From Cyathus striatus (taxonomy: Eukaryota; Basidiomycota; Agaricomycetes; Agaricales; Nidulariaceae), in assembly GCA_025738555.1 (NCBI GenBank), contig JAOVFP010000014.1, positions 2,790,001-2,854,000 of the forward strand: a stretch of DNA of 64,000 bases, written 5' to 3'. Of this stretch, positions 1 to 13,380 are shown in pieces. Within the stretch, counting starts at the first letter, position 1. Every line of letters begins with the position of its first letter. The translations under genes and the position numbers were made by a program. The notes beneath the pieces are model-generated. The model did no database searches and had not been told where the DNA came from. It was given only the letters and a program-made list of their open reading frames with translations.

Positions 1-1714
1 CAGTCGTAGCTCCATGGTACCCATGTACGATATATCTAAAAGATTTATCAAAACATTACAATAGAGGCATGTAAACCGGGAACTCACTGCCACAGCACTA
101 CCAAGGGTTTGTTGAGTTCCAAAAAGGAAGTCTTTAAGAATATGATGCCAAGCCTTGGAGTTGTTAAGGTATACATCTGGTCCTGAGCCTTCAGTGAGAC
201 GCGTATCAACGTAGCCTTGAAGAAGACGGTAAAAATCAGGGGGGCGCCTTCCGAGCAATCCGTGAAAGTAACCTATCCCATCACCCCGTGGGAAGTGGCT
301 GTGGTCGCGCGCGGAAATGATTGGCGAGTGGCGACCTAATGCAGACGCAGTGCAGACGTATTCTGAGCAAGTGGTCCAGTTCATCAACTGGACCCATCCT
401 GACCTATCCCGCATTATATCGTCTCTTCTTCAGTGTATTTATTTATCGCTAGTCACATATTTAAAAATCCCCATCAGAAAAAGCTCGACCTGCTACCCTT
501 TCTTCGGTCTTCGCTACTGGAGCGTGTGTTGCTTGACTTCTTTTTTGCTCATGAGGTAAGTGTACTTGTTCTATTGATTCATTCCATCGGTGATCTGTTT
601 ATTTACAAGTATGTTGTTTCTGGGTGTCATATGTTGCTAACGTTGGCTGACTTCCGTGCTAGCACAAATTCTACTAGTGCTTCAGACAATCGTTATTACC
701 ATGTACTGACTTTTAACACACAGTAATATTTCATTTTCGATGTGCCCTAAAATTTATAGGAGAAGAATTATAAACATGAATGGATCAACCAACGAGTATT
801 GGCTGTTTGGACTTGGTTTGGACTCGATGTTTCATAGTACTGTGTATTGTACATTATGCATATGTATAACCATACTTGCAATATATACTACTATTTAGTA
901 CATATTTCAGTTAAGCTTGGAATGAAATCATCAATGCATTATAAAGGTATATGAATGTTATACTTTGTCTCTAAGATTAGTATGCGCTCATAAGTTTTTA
1001 CTAATATTTCTCCATTATCAACGCAACTAGTATACTTACTTGGTACACACCGCATCACATACGCTCGTAAGATGTGCAGACATAATTTGGACGTAACTAT
1101 TCTACGATCAGATTACTACCATATAACAGAATACGTGGTGGCACCAAATTTTGTAGTTTTTACTTGGTTTTTACCCCAGTTCATAAGTCGACATACCGCT
1201 TTACTGCTTAGTAGAGTAAAGCATGAGATTCCGGCAACCGATTACAGACCATTTTCACGTGCGGCCACAGCCACTTCCCACGGGGTGATGGGATAGGTTA
1301 CTTTCACGGATTGCTCGGAAGGCGCCCCCCTGGTAAAAATTAATAGCGAGATGAAATGTGGCGATAAAAAACATAATTGCGGAAATGCCTATCATGACCT
1401 TCAAAGTATTCGTGAATAACTTAACCGTCTTCAATTAGATATAACCATTTTTTTTACCAATGTATGACGGTCTTGTCTTCCTTTGTTATAATTTGGATTA
1501 AAGTACAAGTACATTGTCACTCCAAAGAGGCATAGCAAGAGACCTGCATTGCGGGATGATATTGACTTCAGATTCTGACACTAAAAATCCTAACCATATA
1601 ACAGTCCCTAAAGCCAAATAGTTAATGTCCAACTGTTGTGCATCTTATGAAGGCTGGTCTTACCTCAAAGTAAGCAGAAATAAGATATGCTTTTTTGAGA
1701 GATATTTGACCCAT
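1..1714 (-). pseudogene. Multi-pass membrane protein gene, copy 1, split by a MITE and cut by the window edge
   Basis: This is the 5' half of the family seen intact at 6381-7677 and 17871-19155. Reading leftwards, the ATG is at 1714-1712. A short first exon, a 13-nt micro-exon and the first transmembrane exon follow. The exon beginning with the VMIS-like motif is interrupted: its sequence stops at 228 and resumes at 1333, with a 1,096-bp MITE and an 8-bp target duplication between. The segment 1-160 still matches the splice site and the TWVLWS-like exon of the intact copies. The 3' half lies outside the window. With the insertion in a coding exon it cannot make the normal product, so I call it a pseudogene. 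Function of the family is unknown; it resembles the large unnamed groups of multi-pass membrane proteins in Agaricomycetes. Confidence 0.75.
237..1332. mobile_element. hAT-like non-autonomous element (MITE), 1,096 bp
   Basis: The ends are inverted copies starting CAGGGGGGCGCC and matching perfectly by eye over about 68 bp (237-304 against 1265-1332). The element is flanked by the 8-bp direct repeat GTAAAAAT at 229-236 and 1333-1340. The two intact paralogues lack the insert and carry one copy of the target. A CAGGG-type terminus with an 8-bp duplication is typical of hAT elements. No transposase reading frame is present. The short frame at 317-559 could be a captured fragment but resembles nothing I know. 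Confidence 0.9.
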
Positions 1715-3500
1715 AGTTAGGAGGCGGTTTTAATGTTTACAGAGAGGAACCAAAGACACTATATAGAAATTTGTAAATGTAAGTATGATGGAGATATGCC
1801 AAGTATTATAGGGATCACAACACATACACTGTACATCAGATCAACAGAGTCATACGAGGCAGTTCTGTGGCATTCCAAGGTGCGTTAGTGAGTGATAATG
1901 GATCGAAGTTTAAGTGTATAGTACCCGCATTTCTGAAAAGAAGTGGTTGTTGACTATCCGGGTTGATATACATCTCTGTGCAAGCGGCTATAATTCATTG
2001 TATAGATCGATGAACAGAGCATCCCCATGGATATGGCAGGAAAACCAGAAAGTGCGCAAAAGTTACTGGTTAGAGCTTGCACAGTATATGAGAGTGGTTC
2101 GTCGATCTAATGAATTGGATCACAGTTGTGGGTTCGCTGGATGGCTACCCCCTAACGAAAAAGACGCTCAGTCCATACGCCATCGACATCTCCTCGTATC
2201 ACATCTATCAAATCAACGAAGGCTATCTTCATGGTCATCCCTTGACACATCACAGTTACTGATATCCACCATCTTTAGATTTTTTCCTGTCTTACGAACA
2301 AAAGCCGTTCTACTCCCAGCTAGTTAGGAGCAATGGGGTCATAGAGCTTAGATAGGGATAGAGCGGGAATGTGGTAACCAGTAGGCTTGTTCGGGGTAAT
2401 TGATCGTCGTAACCTAGCTGCAGTAAATATGTTGATTATTGACGCACACCAAGCTTATACCCTTGTTCATTTGTCTCTAAGGAAACTTGTGCGGAATAAC
2501 GAGGGCTTGATCAATAAGGATTAGTTTTAGTAATCATCTCAATTTCATGCTTGCTTCGTGATATCTCCTGAGACTCAGTTTGCCTCTTCCTTGCTCTACA
2601 TGTTTTGTCCCCATGTAATATATAGGTTTGGATATATCTGTCAGTTCTGCACGGGCGTTGGAAGATTGTAGGTTTTACTCGAGTTTTGACGACACTGTTT
2701 AAATGGGCTCATTGCTTTGCAATATACAGTCTAATGTAATGTGGCTTTGCCATTCAAATTAAAAAGTACTTAAGTACTCCATTACAGATGTGGTTGTCAA
2801 TGAGAGCCGAGAAGCTATTTTAAAGCGTCACCGAGACTCCCAAACTCAGCGCTCAAGTCGTATCAAAGATTCTATTCGAAGTCTGAGGTTTAGCGACGTT
2901 TTAATGTGATGCATGCCTTAGTTCTAACCGACATATCGAGAGAATATGTAAGGAGGTAAGAGCCACATCATCCGAGATAGTTCTGGGGTGAAAATGAATC
3001 CTGATCGCACAAGATTGCGCATGATGTCCATTCGGAATCTTCGAGATGTTATGGAATGAATCACTGAGCGCTAGTAATATGCATCTTCCAGATGCCAGAA
3101 GCTGGTGGTGTCACTGGGGTGAATGTAATTTGATTGACAGATTGGCGAGATTACACTGGATTAGTTCTTACAGTAAGGCTTTACCTGCGTATTCGAATTT
3201 GTCGTTTAGGTGTGTTTAGATGCGAAGGAATGGTGTGAGTAAATATTATGTCATGTTGTTCATAGTGGTATTGAATGCGAGAAAGCATAGCAGCACTAGT
3301 GCTTGGGCTCATTCGCAGTGTTAATTTGGTGTTATATGATAACTATCCATAGAAAGATCGATGAACGGAAGGGCGCAATATCCTATCACAGATTTTATGT
3401 TCACAGGGATAGAGCTTGCATGGTTTAGTTAATCGATCTGAGTGCATTGAGTTAGGTAACATTGCGGTTGTTGACTCGCTTTTGAAGTTGTAAGATAAAC
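1715..3500. repeat. Degenerate duplicated spacer, copy 1
   Basis: This stretch matches the spacers at 7690-10000 and 19160-20930 in patches, for example around 3350-3430 against 9860-9935 and 20840-20915. It contains no convincing gene; the 137-codon open frame at 1914-2327 is not kept in the other copies. Confidence 0.6.
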
Positions 3501-6340
3501 GCCTAACGCGCGCTACTCTTACTATGTACGTAGTTACTCTAGTTTCTCACGCTCGTCGCCGTTGACCGCGCTCAGCTATTCGCAAGCTATTCGGTTCATT
3601 GTTCCAGTACCAAGTAATATCTCAAGTCGAACGACGACAAGGGTGCACCCATACCATCTACCCTTCTCGTAGGAAAGTCTATCTCAGTTGACCCACTGAA
3701 TCCATCGCCTCCACGGGCCACAATCTACTACCTCTACTACATTCAACGATGTCTCTTACTGCCATACACTCCAACTTTCCTTCAAGAATTTGTTGTTTAG
3801 GAAGATATGGAGTCCCAGAAACCTTTCGCTAACGCGCTTACTAAAGTGGTGGATTCAGCGTTGAACTTGTGGTGAAGCGCTCGGTAATGGTTCCTCCCTG
3901 ATTGTATCTTTTAACACACTCGAATGCCACTACCACAGCTCCAGTAACAGCAATACATCTCCTCGTCTCCCACGTCTTTGCCTACAAGAAGGCGCCAACG
4001 CCATCGTCCCTAACAATGCATGCGATGTCATAAAGCTAATCCAAGAACCTCTCTTAGGCTCATCAAATCCCCTCCCACGATTTGGTTGGAGGTAGGGCAA
4101 TATTGTCCAGAAGGGCGATGTGTTCGATGCAGATGCCAGTGGAGGACTTCGCGAAAACTAGGGTTCGAGGACCTGCAGACTGACTATTGAGGGCGATAAG
4201 GTCCTTATCCTAGGCGTGACGTAGCGAAGCGTAACAGCCATTCGTACTTCCATCTGAAGACGAGGGAGTAGGAGGGCGGGTAAGCATACCAGGAGGAACA
4301 GGTGCATAGGTTCGTGCTTTCGTTATGGTGTAGATGTGAGCTAATGATTGCGTTTGGACAGGCACGCTTACAGATACCTTCTATCCACACTCAGCACGCC
4401 GGATGGACCCCCAAGCCATAAGGACTATACGTTCTCGCCTCACTGCCCTTGACCTTCTTCCTTACGATGCATATCCTCTGAATACTTCTTCCTCTGCCCT
4501 ACCTACCGGTAGAAAAGACGAGTTGAGGCGAGCGTGTTCATCTTGGAGACGACACAACTGGAACTACTTCTCAACCAGACTCCACATGCCGTCAGGATTG
4601 CAACACGGTATTCATTTCATCTGCCCCACCTATCCAAAGTTGTCTGATGTGTTGGCGATTGGTGAAGGTTGCTGGTTCGTGTATCAGCGATATAAGTGAG
4701 AAGGACGGAGAGGTGCCTTGTTCAGGCGATGGATATTGTGCGGGGGTGAAGTGTGCCGCTGCACCGCTGCTGGAGATGGGCACGGGATGGACGCGTGGAG
4801 TGTTAGATACGATACCTGATACTTCTTGAAGGGAGAAGGGGGCGAGAAGGCACCCACTGTCTTCACTTGGGTCCTGGCGATGTCTCAAGATCTCACTTGC
4901 GGTCGCAACGCCCGGTGAAAATCTTTTCCAAAACACATCGGAGCTCAGTCGCTCCATCGCTGAAGGATTGTAAATTGGCGAAGGAAACCGATTTACGACG
5001 CCATATCAGGAATGTAGCGTACTCGACTGCTTCTCTCAATGCAGTATATAGGATTGAGCACAACGAGTAGAATGTACACGCGACCAAAGAAGCTAGCCTT
5101 CGATTCTCATAGGCGTACAAGCCCCTCGTTCGATCATTCTACTCCTCCAGGATTATGGATTGCATCTCTGGCTCTTGCAAACTCATTTACCTTCGTTGCT
5201 TCTCCACGTACCGCTTTCACTCTCCCTCTCGTCCTTCATGGCGTTCATATCTTAACGTTCAGCCGGACCTGGGAGGAGTCATACCTATACCCATTCGGGG
5301 TCCTTTCGAACGCACCTTGATCTCACCTCACAAGTTGTTTTAACAATCATATTCCTGCTGGAGATCGTGCTTAAGTATCTTCTGGTGACCCTTAAGGAGG
5401 GTGCTTGTTCTGATATGCACGATATCTCCGGTCCATGTAGGAGGGAACGTCGGAGCCTGTGAAGTACCCAGCCCTCCGGTCCAGGGACTCGTGATATATA
5501 TAGATGGATAACATTGCTGATATTATCTTCTATAAATAATCTAGCTCTTGCAACTGCCACGTTTCCAAAACAGTAATCTTGTTACTGCTCTCTTAAGGTT
5601 ACTGCTCTCTTACGTCTGCCGCCGTTTGTACTTCTTCCTCCGATACTCTTTCCTAAGGAAATTTTTTACGCTATCGCCTTTGCCACCTGTACACATACTT
5701 TCATCACCTCCTGTACTACTCCCTCTACAATTACCTTTTACCTCTGTGATTCTACCTTCATTTATCGTATCCGTGTCAGTAGCCCTTCGAACAAGCATAT
5801 GTACGGTTACGGTTAGAAGCAGCCCTTCTCTCGAGACGATACTGTAAGTCTGTATAAATGGAATAAGGATATCCTCTGATTGATAAGAGTGTGGTAGCAT
5901 GCGGTTCCTGGATACCGTATACAAGTTGAAGAGGCCAGTTACAATACCCATCGGCGATTATAGGATCATACCCTCCTACCCTCCTTCGTTGAGGTCAACT
6001 TACTCTTCTTATATGTCTCATGGAGATACATAGAAATGTCCATATATCAGCCATGTCCCGAGGGGCCCTTCATCGATTCATCGCTGACAGCCTTTATTAT
6101 ACTGACACCTCTAACATCCGGAGTGCGATTCTCACCCCCCAAACGCCTAAGGTTCACAATAAACAAGTAAAATAACCAACCTCTGCGTCACTACGATTCG
6201 CAGCACCTAAAAACAACTTCCTATACTAGGCACTTCATTCGCTACACAACCACCGTGCTTCACCCAGATCCAATTAATAGTTTAAATCTAATGAGCAATA
6301 CATACTGAAAAATAAAGACGAATTGTGCATGTTTCGGGAT
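3500..6340. repeat. Degenerate repeat block, copy A
   Basis: This is collinear with copy B (about 10450-13330) and partly with copy C (61602-62950), at roughly 75-85% identity by eye. Landmarks are the GTCCAGAAGGGCGATGTG segment near 4108, the minus-strand start-like segment near 4390, and the ACACCTCTAACATCCG-like segment near 6105. Reading frames differ between copies, so I do not call genes in it. It may be a decayed transposon or gene duplicated together with the membrane-protein gene that follows. Confidence 0.6.
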
Positions 6341-6380
6341 GAAGCACCCTCCCGAAATTTCCCTTCAAGAAACCATGTCA

Positions 6381-7677
6381 TTATACAGAACTTTCAGGTG
6401 TACTTTTCGAATCTTCTGCATCATTCTCAACTTCTTTCGTAATGTTTATCTTAAAGTGACGCAGAGGCATGCTTCCAATAGTTTGAACCGGGTTGTTTGC
6501 ATCCTGCCTTTGCATTACTGCCTCTTTGAGTGACTGGAGTTTTATGCGGACAGTGACCGAGTTGAATGTGATACCCTATATACAACCCAGGTAGTGTTTA
6601 AAATACACAGAGGTCATAAACCGAAGACTTACAACTAATGGTGTAATCCATTCGAGTACAACATATTGAGAGTTGTTGTATGCGCAGATGGAAACCAAAA
6701 GTATAAATTCCGTTATTATCTGTAGAGCAGCAGACTCTATCAAAATCCACATAATGGAGAGCAGTCTTCCATTGCCAACGTGATAATCTACTGCATTTCG
6801 ATGTGTAGTCCAGATCCGGTAGCTCATGAGCCCAACAGTGATAAGACTCAAAGCGAAGGCAATCGATAGGTATGTCCGGACCAACCTGTCATACACAATA
6901 ACAGTGAATATCGGACCAGCTTTGTTATACAGTGAAGCACTAATGAGGATTCCAGCGACTATTCACAAATGAAAGCATGAGTTTTCTAGGGCATCGAACG
7001 CAGGCGAGAAAATCGTACTTATATGAATTGAAAGTAATACAATTGGCACAACAACGACTTTCCAGTCATAGCTCCATAGTACCCATGTACGATATATCTA
7101 ACTGTTTTTAAAACAATATTATGTGGACATGTAAAGAGGAAACTCACCGCCGCAGTACTACCAAGTTCTTGTTGAATCCCAACAACAATGTCTTTTAGAA
7201 TAAAGTGCCAAGCCATGTTGTTGGTAAGGTATGCATTTGTTCCAGAGGGTGTAAGGTGTTTATCAACGTAGCCTTGGATAAGGCGGTAACAATTAATAGC
7301 GAGGTGAAATGTTGCGACAAAAAACATAATAGCGGAAATGCTTATCATGACCTTCAAAGAATTCCATCACTAACTCGCTTCTACTCAGAGATAAAAATTT
7401 AATTACCGACGTATGATTGTTCTGCCTTCTCTGATTATAGATGGGATTAAAGTACAAGTACAATGTCACTGCAAAGAGGCATAGAAAAAGACCTGCATTG
7501 CGGGTTAATGTGGACTTCAGAATTTTATACTGTAACCAGTCTGTATCAAACCCTTACCGTATACCAGTCCCTGAAGTCAAACAGTTAACATTTAGCTGTT
7601 GTGCATTTCATGCGAGCTGGTCTTACCTCAAAGTAAGCAGAGATAAGGTATGCTTTTTCGAGAGAAATTTGACCCAT
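6381..7677 (-). CDS. Multi-pass membrane protein, copy 2 (intact)
   Basis: The function is unknown. It is an integral membrane protein of about 310 residues with roughly seven hydrophobic segments, of a kind found in large numbers in Agaricomycetes. All exons join in frame. ATG at 7677-7675 starts MGQISLEKAY. A 13-nt micro-exon lies near 7557-7569 and joins to give the motif EGLVYGLF. Next comes an exon with VMISISAIMFF and one with IYRTWVLWSYDW. The long exon near 6960-6630 carries LIESAALQIITEFILL, and the final exon carries GITFNSVTVRIKLQS and a hydrophilic tail ending at TAA 6383-6381. Introns are about 45-65 nt with GT..AG ends. It shares strand, exon layout and about 85% of its sequence with 17871-19155. 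Whether it is expressed cannot be seen here. Confidence 0.75.
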
Positions 7678-7689
7678 AGTTAGGGTGCA

Positions 7690-10450
7690 GCTTTAATGTT
7701 TTCAGAGGGGAACGAAAGACACAATACAGGAATCTGTAAGTGTGATGGGTTTATGCCTTGTATTATAGGGATCAGGACACTCACAAACTGCACATCAGAT
7801 CAAGAGAATGGTACGAGGCAGTTCTGGGACACACCAAGTTGCGTTAGTGTATCTAAGTTCAGTGTATAAATGAATCTGCATTTTTGAAAGGTAATGGCTG
7901 TTGAATTTGGTTGGTTGGTTGATATACATCCCTTTGCAGGCGCCCATGATTCATTGTATAAATCAATGAACAGACCCTCTACACACAGTAAAACATTAAT
8001 TACTCTATAAAAAATGACATCAATATACGTTTTATATTTATATCGTACGCTTATTCTAGTAGTAATACTTCGATATAGTACTCAAGTGAGAACAAGACGA
8101 CAGGGAAGTAAAATTTGAACGAATATGAACGTGTTGCATGCGTTTTTCCACTTGTATTAATAAAACAGTCGGCGTCAGCGTCTCATATTGTCCACTGTGA
8201 TCGCATACAGAACCCCCGAATATCCCTATAACAGTTGGTTCCTCCAGAATTTTTTTTTGTCCGGATTGAGTGTTCTAATTTCAAAAAATCGGCATTTTTC
8301 AAATTTTTCTCTTCTAATTTTGCGATATCAAGCTTCGGGATGACCCAAACCAACCATTTATGTATATTAGAATAAAGTAGTAATTGCTGGAAGTGTAGAC
8401 TATATTCTAATAATCGTCATCAGAAATATTACTACTTTCTACTATTGAAAAGCTTATTAATAAGTGCGGTGCTGCGAGCTGAATCTTTTGAGATTGAATA
8501 TCACAAAATATGTCCCTATAGCGTTTTTTATTCAAAGCAAGACCGATATCAGACTGAAGGGGGGTAATAGCATCCGAGCGAATAATTATTAGCAATGAAA
8601 TCAGTTCGAAGTAGAAGTTACTGGGGAGGAAAGTTATCTTCAGTGTAGTACTAAAATAATTTAAAATACTACTCTCGAAGATCTGAATACCTAAACTTCA
8701 GATATGGTCGATAAATCTGTCACACCTGCACGTTTTACATAGCCTTCGAGTACATAGTCAGGACTATCCTGATCGTTAACATTTAAGCAAATAAAACTGT
8801 GTAAAAGATCGAAGTCTGAAGATGACTGAACTGTCGGTACGGTGCTCGTTCAGGTATATAATAGGGAAAGAATGAGAACGTCATCGGTCACAGTGAGATT
8901 CAGTGCTTAGAGCGAGGCTTTGAAGTCAGCCGCTTGGTAATTTGTCCAGACAGGGATCTTACATCTGAAATTCTTGTCCGTTGATGTCCGGATAGGTGAT
9001 CAGAGCTTGACGGTCTTCGACCCCCAAAAATGTCCGGATTGCAACAAAGTTCCGGGGCCTATGACCCCGATTTGTGTCCGGATTGGCGACTAAGTGTAAT
9101 GGGGATATTCGGGGGTCCTTTGCATACGAAGTCCTTTATGACTCTTCCAACTGTTACCACATGAACAGCAATATAAACATGCATCTACTGAGTTCTCATG
9201 CCATGATTATCGGATTCGGAGGATATGTGCCGGAGAGCTATCTCAGGCATTATGTGCACTACTTGTGCACTACCGTTTCTGTTCTGGTTCCTCATGTTTC
9301 AGTACTTCAGTGCTGTTCTTCGGTCATCACATGTCTATTACTCAGTCCAACTATCCATGACTAATGTGTACTGCTCTTGATGTTCACTCAGCAGTCAGCA
9401 CTCAAGTCTCTCTTATCAAATATTCCATAAGCTGGGGGAATCGACATTTCTTATAATCGATTAGCCACTGGAATATGTAAGGAAGCAAAAAAACCATCAT
9501 CCATAATTCTAAGACATAAATAGTTGCGGGTACTCAGCTTACAAATTATCATTCATTTATCTGTAATGCAGTAACGGTGATTGCACAAGATCTCGCACGA
9601 TGTCTATTTTGTCCCTTCGAAACAGCTTTTACAAAATGATGATCTCTAAGCGCTATAAACATGATTCGATTAACCGAGCCAACTACCTAGCGAGGATAAA
9701 TCTGATAAATTCTTAACAGTATACCGATCCGTTCGAAAGCATCATTTAGCCAGGTTTAGATGCGATTCTGAGAAGGCCGTGCTATTATAAGCTATTGTTG
9801 TAAGGATCGATTACGAGGAAGACAATGCTTGGCTCATTCGCACCACATTAATAATATCCATTGGAAGATCGATGAAAGGATGGGAGTGGTATCCTATCAT
9901 CAATTTTATACTTACTAGGATAAGGCTTGCATGATGCGGTTAATCGCTCCAAGTCCACTGAGAATTGGATAAACGCGGCGCTACTCAGCTTCGTTACTAG
10001 TCCAATTTCCGCTCCGGTTTATGACTCGCGTCGCTGTTTGTCGCACTCTATATATAAGGAGTATTCGACTACCCTGGCCCTTGACAGGTTTGGCTACATT
10101 CCTCTGCTCAGGAGTCAGTGCTCGTCGGTCATTGTCCACACCGTCGCAGTCCTCTACTCATGGCTATGATGCCATAATTAAAATGCGACTGCACTTAATT
10201 ATTGGTCTTTTGAGTTTTGCTCGTCGTCCAAGCACTGAGCAGACGTAGTCTCCCACTACTGGCTGTTGGACTTGACAATGAGAAATGTGTTCGTAAGCGT
10301 CCAGCGCTTGTTCGGCCCTGTGAGTCATTCTCTGATTCTCACGCTTATCTGTTAATCGTGCCACGTGTTTCAACCAGTAACCACTATGCCGTCAACGTTG
10401 AAATTCGAACTATCCAGCATCCAAACTCTAGCAACTGAACCTCCTCTGGC
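7690..10450. repeat. Duplicated spacer, copy 2, holding a MITE
   Basis: Upstream of membrane gene copy 2. It matches 1715-3500 and 19156-20929 in many patches, for example 9862-9950 against 20842-20929. The match is interrupted by the insertion at 8209-9119. I see no gene. Confidence 0.6.
8209..9119. mobile_element. MITE with GGGATATTCGGGGG-type ends, 911 bp
   Basis: The left end reads AGAACCCCCGAATATCCC and the right end is its inverted copy with one mismatch. The flanks TCGCATAC (8201-8208) and TTGCATAC (9120-9127) form an 8-bp duplication with one mismatch. The paralogous spacer near 20115 has no insert. Near both ends the motif GTCCGGATTG or a close variant recurs (about 8261, 8990, 9035, 9075), which may be a transposase-binding repeat. 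No coding frame of note is present. The 8-bp duplication suggests hAT or KDZ mobilisation. Confidence 0.8.
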
Positions 10451-13330
10451 CAGCCAAAGGCCTCTAGCTGCATAGCGCCTTATACTTCTGAATCTTCGTA
10501 TTTTCACTCGCATGCTTTACACCAACTTTACACTAGCACTGTTTTCAACGTTCAAGATATGTATGTTCCCATCTTCTCGTCGACATTGTTCTCTTCAGAC
10601 CTAGTACGAGTATCAAGAAGTAAATAACGTTACACGATGACAAGTCGACACCCGCGTCCTCTACCCTCCTATACGAAAGTCTACCCCGGGGCCAGTAGAC
10701 TCAAACCACCGCCTTACTATCCACTGCATGTTATCTACCACCTCTGCATTCAACGCTATAGGCTCTTACTGTACGTTCAATCAACTTTCCTTTAAGGCTT
10801 CCTTGATTCAGGGACATACAGGGCCCCGGAAACTTCGCGCTGTACATACGATCATGGCGGATACTTACACTGGACTTAGCCATGCAATAGCCTCGATCGA
10901 TCTTCTCGAGAAAGTCATGATTGTTGACCTTATAACGAAACGTTCGTCAACCGTTCCCAAACTATTTCTTCGGTGTCAGCTTACACTCGAATTGAACGCT
11001 ATAAGTCAAGTCGTAATATGGATGCGGACTCCTAAGAACAATCCTTTGGCTCCTCGTCCCCCTCTTCTGCACTTACAAGAAGGCAACAGTGACATCTCTA
11101 CATCGCAGATGGTATCACGAAGCTACTCCAAGAACCTTTCTCATGGACTGCCTCGCCTCCGCAATAGAGACCGCTGGGGGATTGGCGAAGGGTGTGGTGG
11201 GACGCAAATGGTGGGATGACATAGTCCAGAAGTGCGATGTGCTTGATGAGGATGGAGGTTTTTGCAGCGGGTTAGGGCATGCTGAGGGAAGGACATCAAT
11301 GACAATGCATGGACTGTCAAGGCCGTTATTGCCTTTCACGCAGCTGACATGACGAGCCGTAGGAAGACCTGCGTACTTCTATCCGACGACGTGGTGGCCT
11401 GAGCTCACAGTGCTCATGTTCGTACCCTCATTCCAATATGAACACTAACCAGCGCTAATACTTGGTCTACAGCTATCGCCTCTCCTATAACCTGCAACCT
11501 TCCCTTTCGTCACCTTCCGGAAGTGTCGCCCTAGAATACTGTTTACCATGTTCTTTCGCGAGGTTTCAAGTTCCTCGATGAACATCGCTTCTCTGTTTGA
11601 TAGTCTGGGAGAAGCGAGACAGAGTTGGAGGTAGGGCAACATTGTCCAGAAGGGCGATGTGCTCGAAGGCAGATTCCAGCGGGACTTTTCGAAACTTAGG
11701 GTTCGAGGGCCCGTAGACCGACTATCGAAGGCGGTATCGTCCTCATCCCATGCATGACGTGGCTAAGCGTAACAGCCATTCGTACTTCAATCTGAGGATG
11801 AGGGAGCAGGAGGGTAGGGAAGTATACTACGAGCAATAGGTGCTGTGGTTCGTGCTTTCATTATGGTATAGATGTGAGCTAATGATTTCGTTTGGACAAG
11901 TATGTTTACAGATACCTTCTATCCCCACTCAGCACGTTGGATGGACCCAAAGTCTTAAGAAAGTCCCCTAACTGCCTCGACCTCCTTCCTCATGCAATGC
12001 GTCTACCGCCGTTACGATGCATCTGTCTATTCCAGTCCTTCGTCCTCTGCTCTACCTGCACTCTCAACCAGACTCCGAGCATATGCAGTTATGATTATCA
12101 CACAATGCTCATCTACCCCACCTGTCCCTTGTTTGATAGGTAGGAGATTCACTGAGGTTACTGGTTTGTGTACAATGGGGGATGTACTTGAAAGGACGGA
12201 GAGGTGCCTTGTGCGGGCGCTGGATGTTGTGTCTGTGGGGTAATGTGCCATTGGATAAGATGGGGTGGGATGTACACATGGAGTGTTAGATATGATACTT
12301 CTTGAAGGGAGAAAAGGGCTAGAAGGCACCTCTGTTTTTACCTGGTTCCAGAACCTCACCTACCGGTGTAAAGCTGAGAGTTCGTTGAAGGTCTCTTCAA
12401 ATGCACATCAGAGCTCCTTCGGTCCATCGTTTGAAGGATTATAAATCGAGGAAGGAGGCCGGTTTGTGACGCCATATCCGGAACAGAGCGTGCTCGTCTG
12501 TTTCTCTCAATACCGTAGGACCGAGCACAGCGGGTAGAATGCACACCCGATCAAAGGATCTGCCCTTCGATTGTCATAAACATGCAAGCCTCTTGTACAA
12601 TCATTCTATACCTCCATGATCATGAACCACATCTCTGGCTCTTGCAAACTCATCTATCTTCGTGCCTCCCCATACCGCTTCACCCTCCCTCTCGTCCTTA
12701 GCGTTCATATCTTGGCGTTCAGCTGGGACTCCTACTTGCACCTCGTCCAATGTTCTTTCGATCACACTTTAATCTCACCTCAAGACTCGTACAAACAATC
12801 ATTTTCCTTCGGGAGATCGTGGTTCAGTGTCTGTAAGGAGGATGCTGGTTCTGATAGGCACGATATCCCTGTTCCATGGAGGAGGGAACGGAGGCTTGTG
12901 AACGATCTACCTCTCCCGGGCTCGTGATATGATGACATTGCTGATGTATCTCCCATACTCTACCTCTTGTAACCGCCGCGTCTCCAAAAACAGTCATCCT
13001 CTTACTATTCTCTTACCTCTGCTACTGTCTGTACTTCCTCCTCCGACCGTCTTCATCTCCCGAGGGGCCCTTCATCGATTCATTGCTAACAACCTTTATT
13101 ATACTGACACTTCTAACATCCGAAGTGCGATTCTTACCCTCCAGTGCCCAAGGCTCACAATAAACAGGTAAATGTAATCAACCTCTGCGTCACAACGACT
13201 CAGCACCCAAAAAAAACTTCCGATACTAGGTAGCTAACTTTCATTAGTTGCACAACCACCATGCTTCACCCGGATTCAAGTAATAGTCGTTATCTAATAA
13301 GCAATACATGCTAAAAAAATAAAGACGAAT
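10450..13330. repeat. Degenerate repeat block, copy B
   Basis: Collinear with copy A (3500-6340) and copy C (61602-62950). The segment 11140-11352 also corresponds to 61598-61810 at the protein level. The landmarks are the same as in copy A. Frames outside that segment are not conserved between copies. Confidence 0.6.
11140..11352 (+). pseudogene. Conserved short frame repeated at 61598-61810; unrecognised
   Basis: About 70 codons beginning MDCLASAIET contain the motifs GRKWWDDIVQKCDVLDED and GHAEGRTSMTMHG and end at a TGA. The copy at 61598-61810 keeps the same frame, the same end and most residues (GRRWWGDVVQKCDVLDED). This is the only frame in the repeat block conserved between copies, so it may be an exon remnant of a duplicated gene. 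I do not recognise the family. No start or splice sites can be assigned with confidence. Confidence 0.35.
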
Positions 13331-13380
13331 TGTGCATATTTCGGCATCTTCCCGAAACTTCCCTTCGAGAAGCCATGTCA

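Noticed and set aside
4205..5951. Several overlapping 60-121-codon frames in repeat block A
   Set aside because: Frames are not conserved in copies B and C, apart from the frame at 11140-11352 / 61598-61810.
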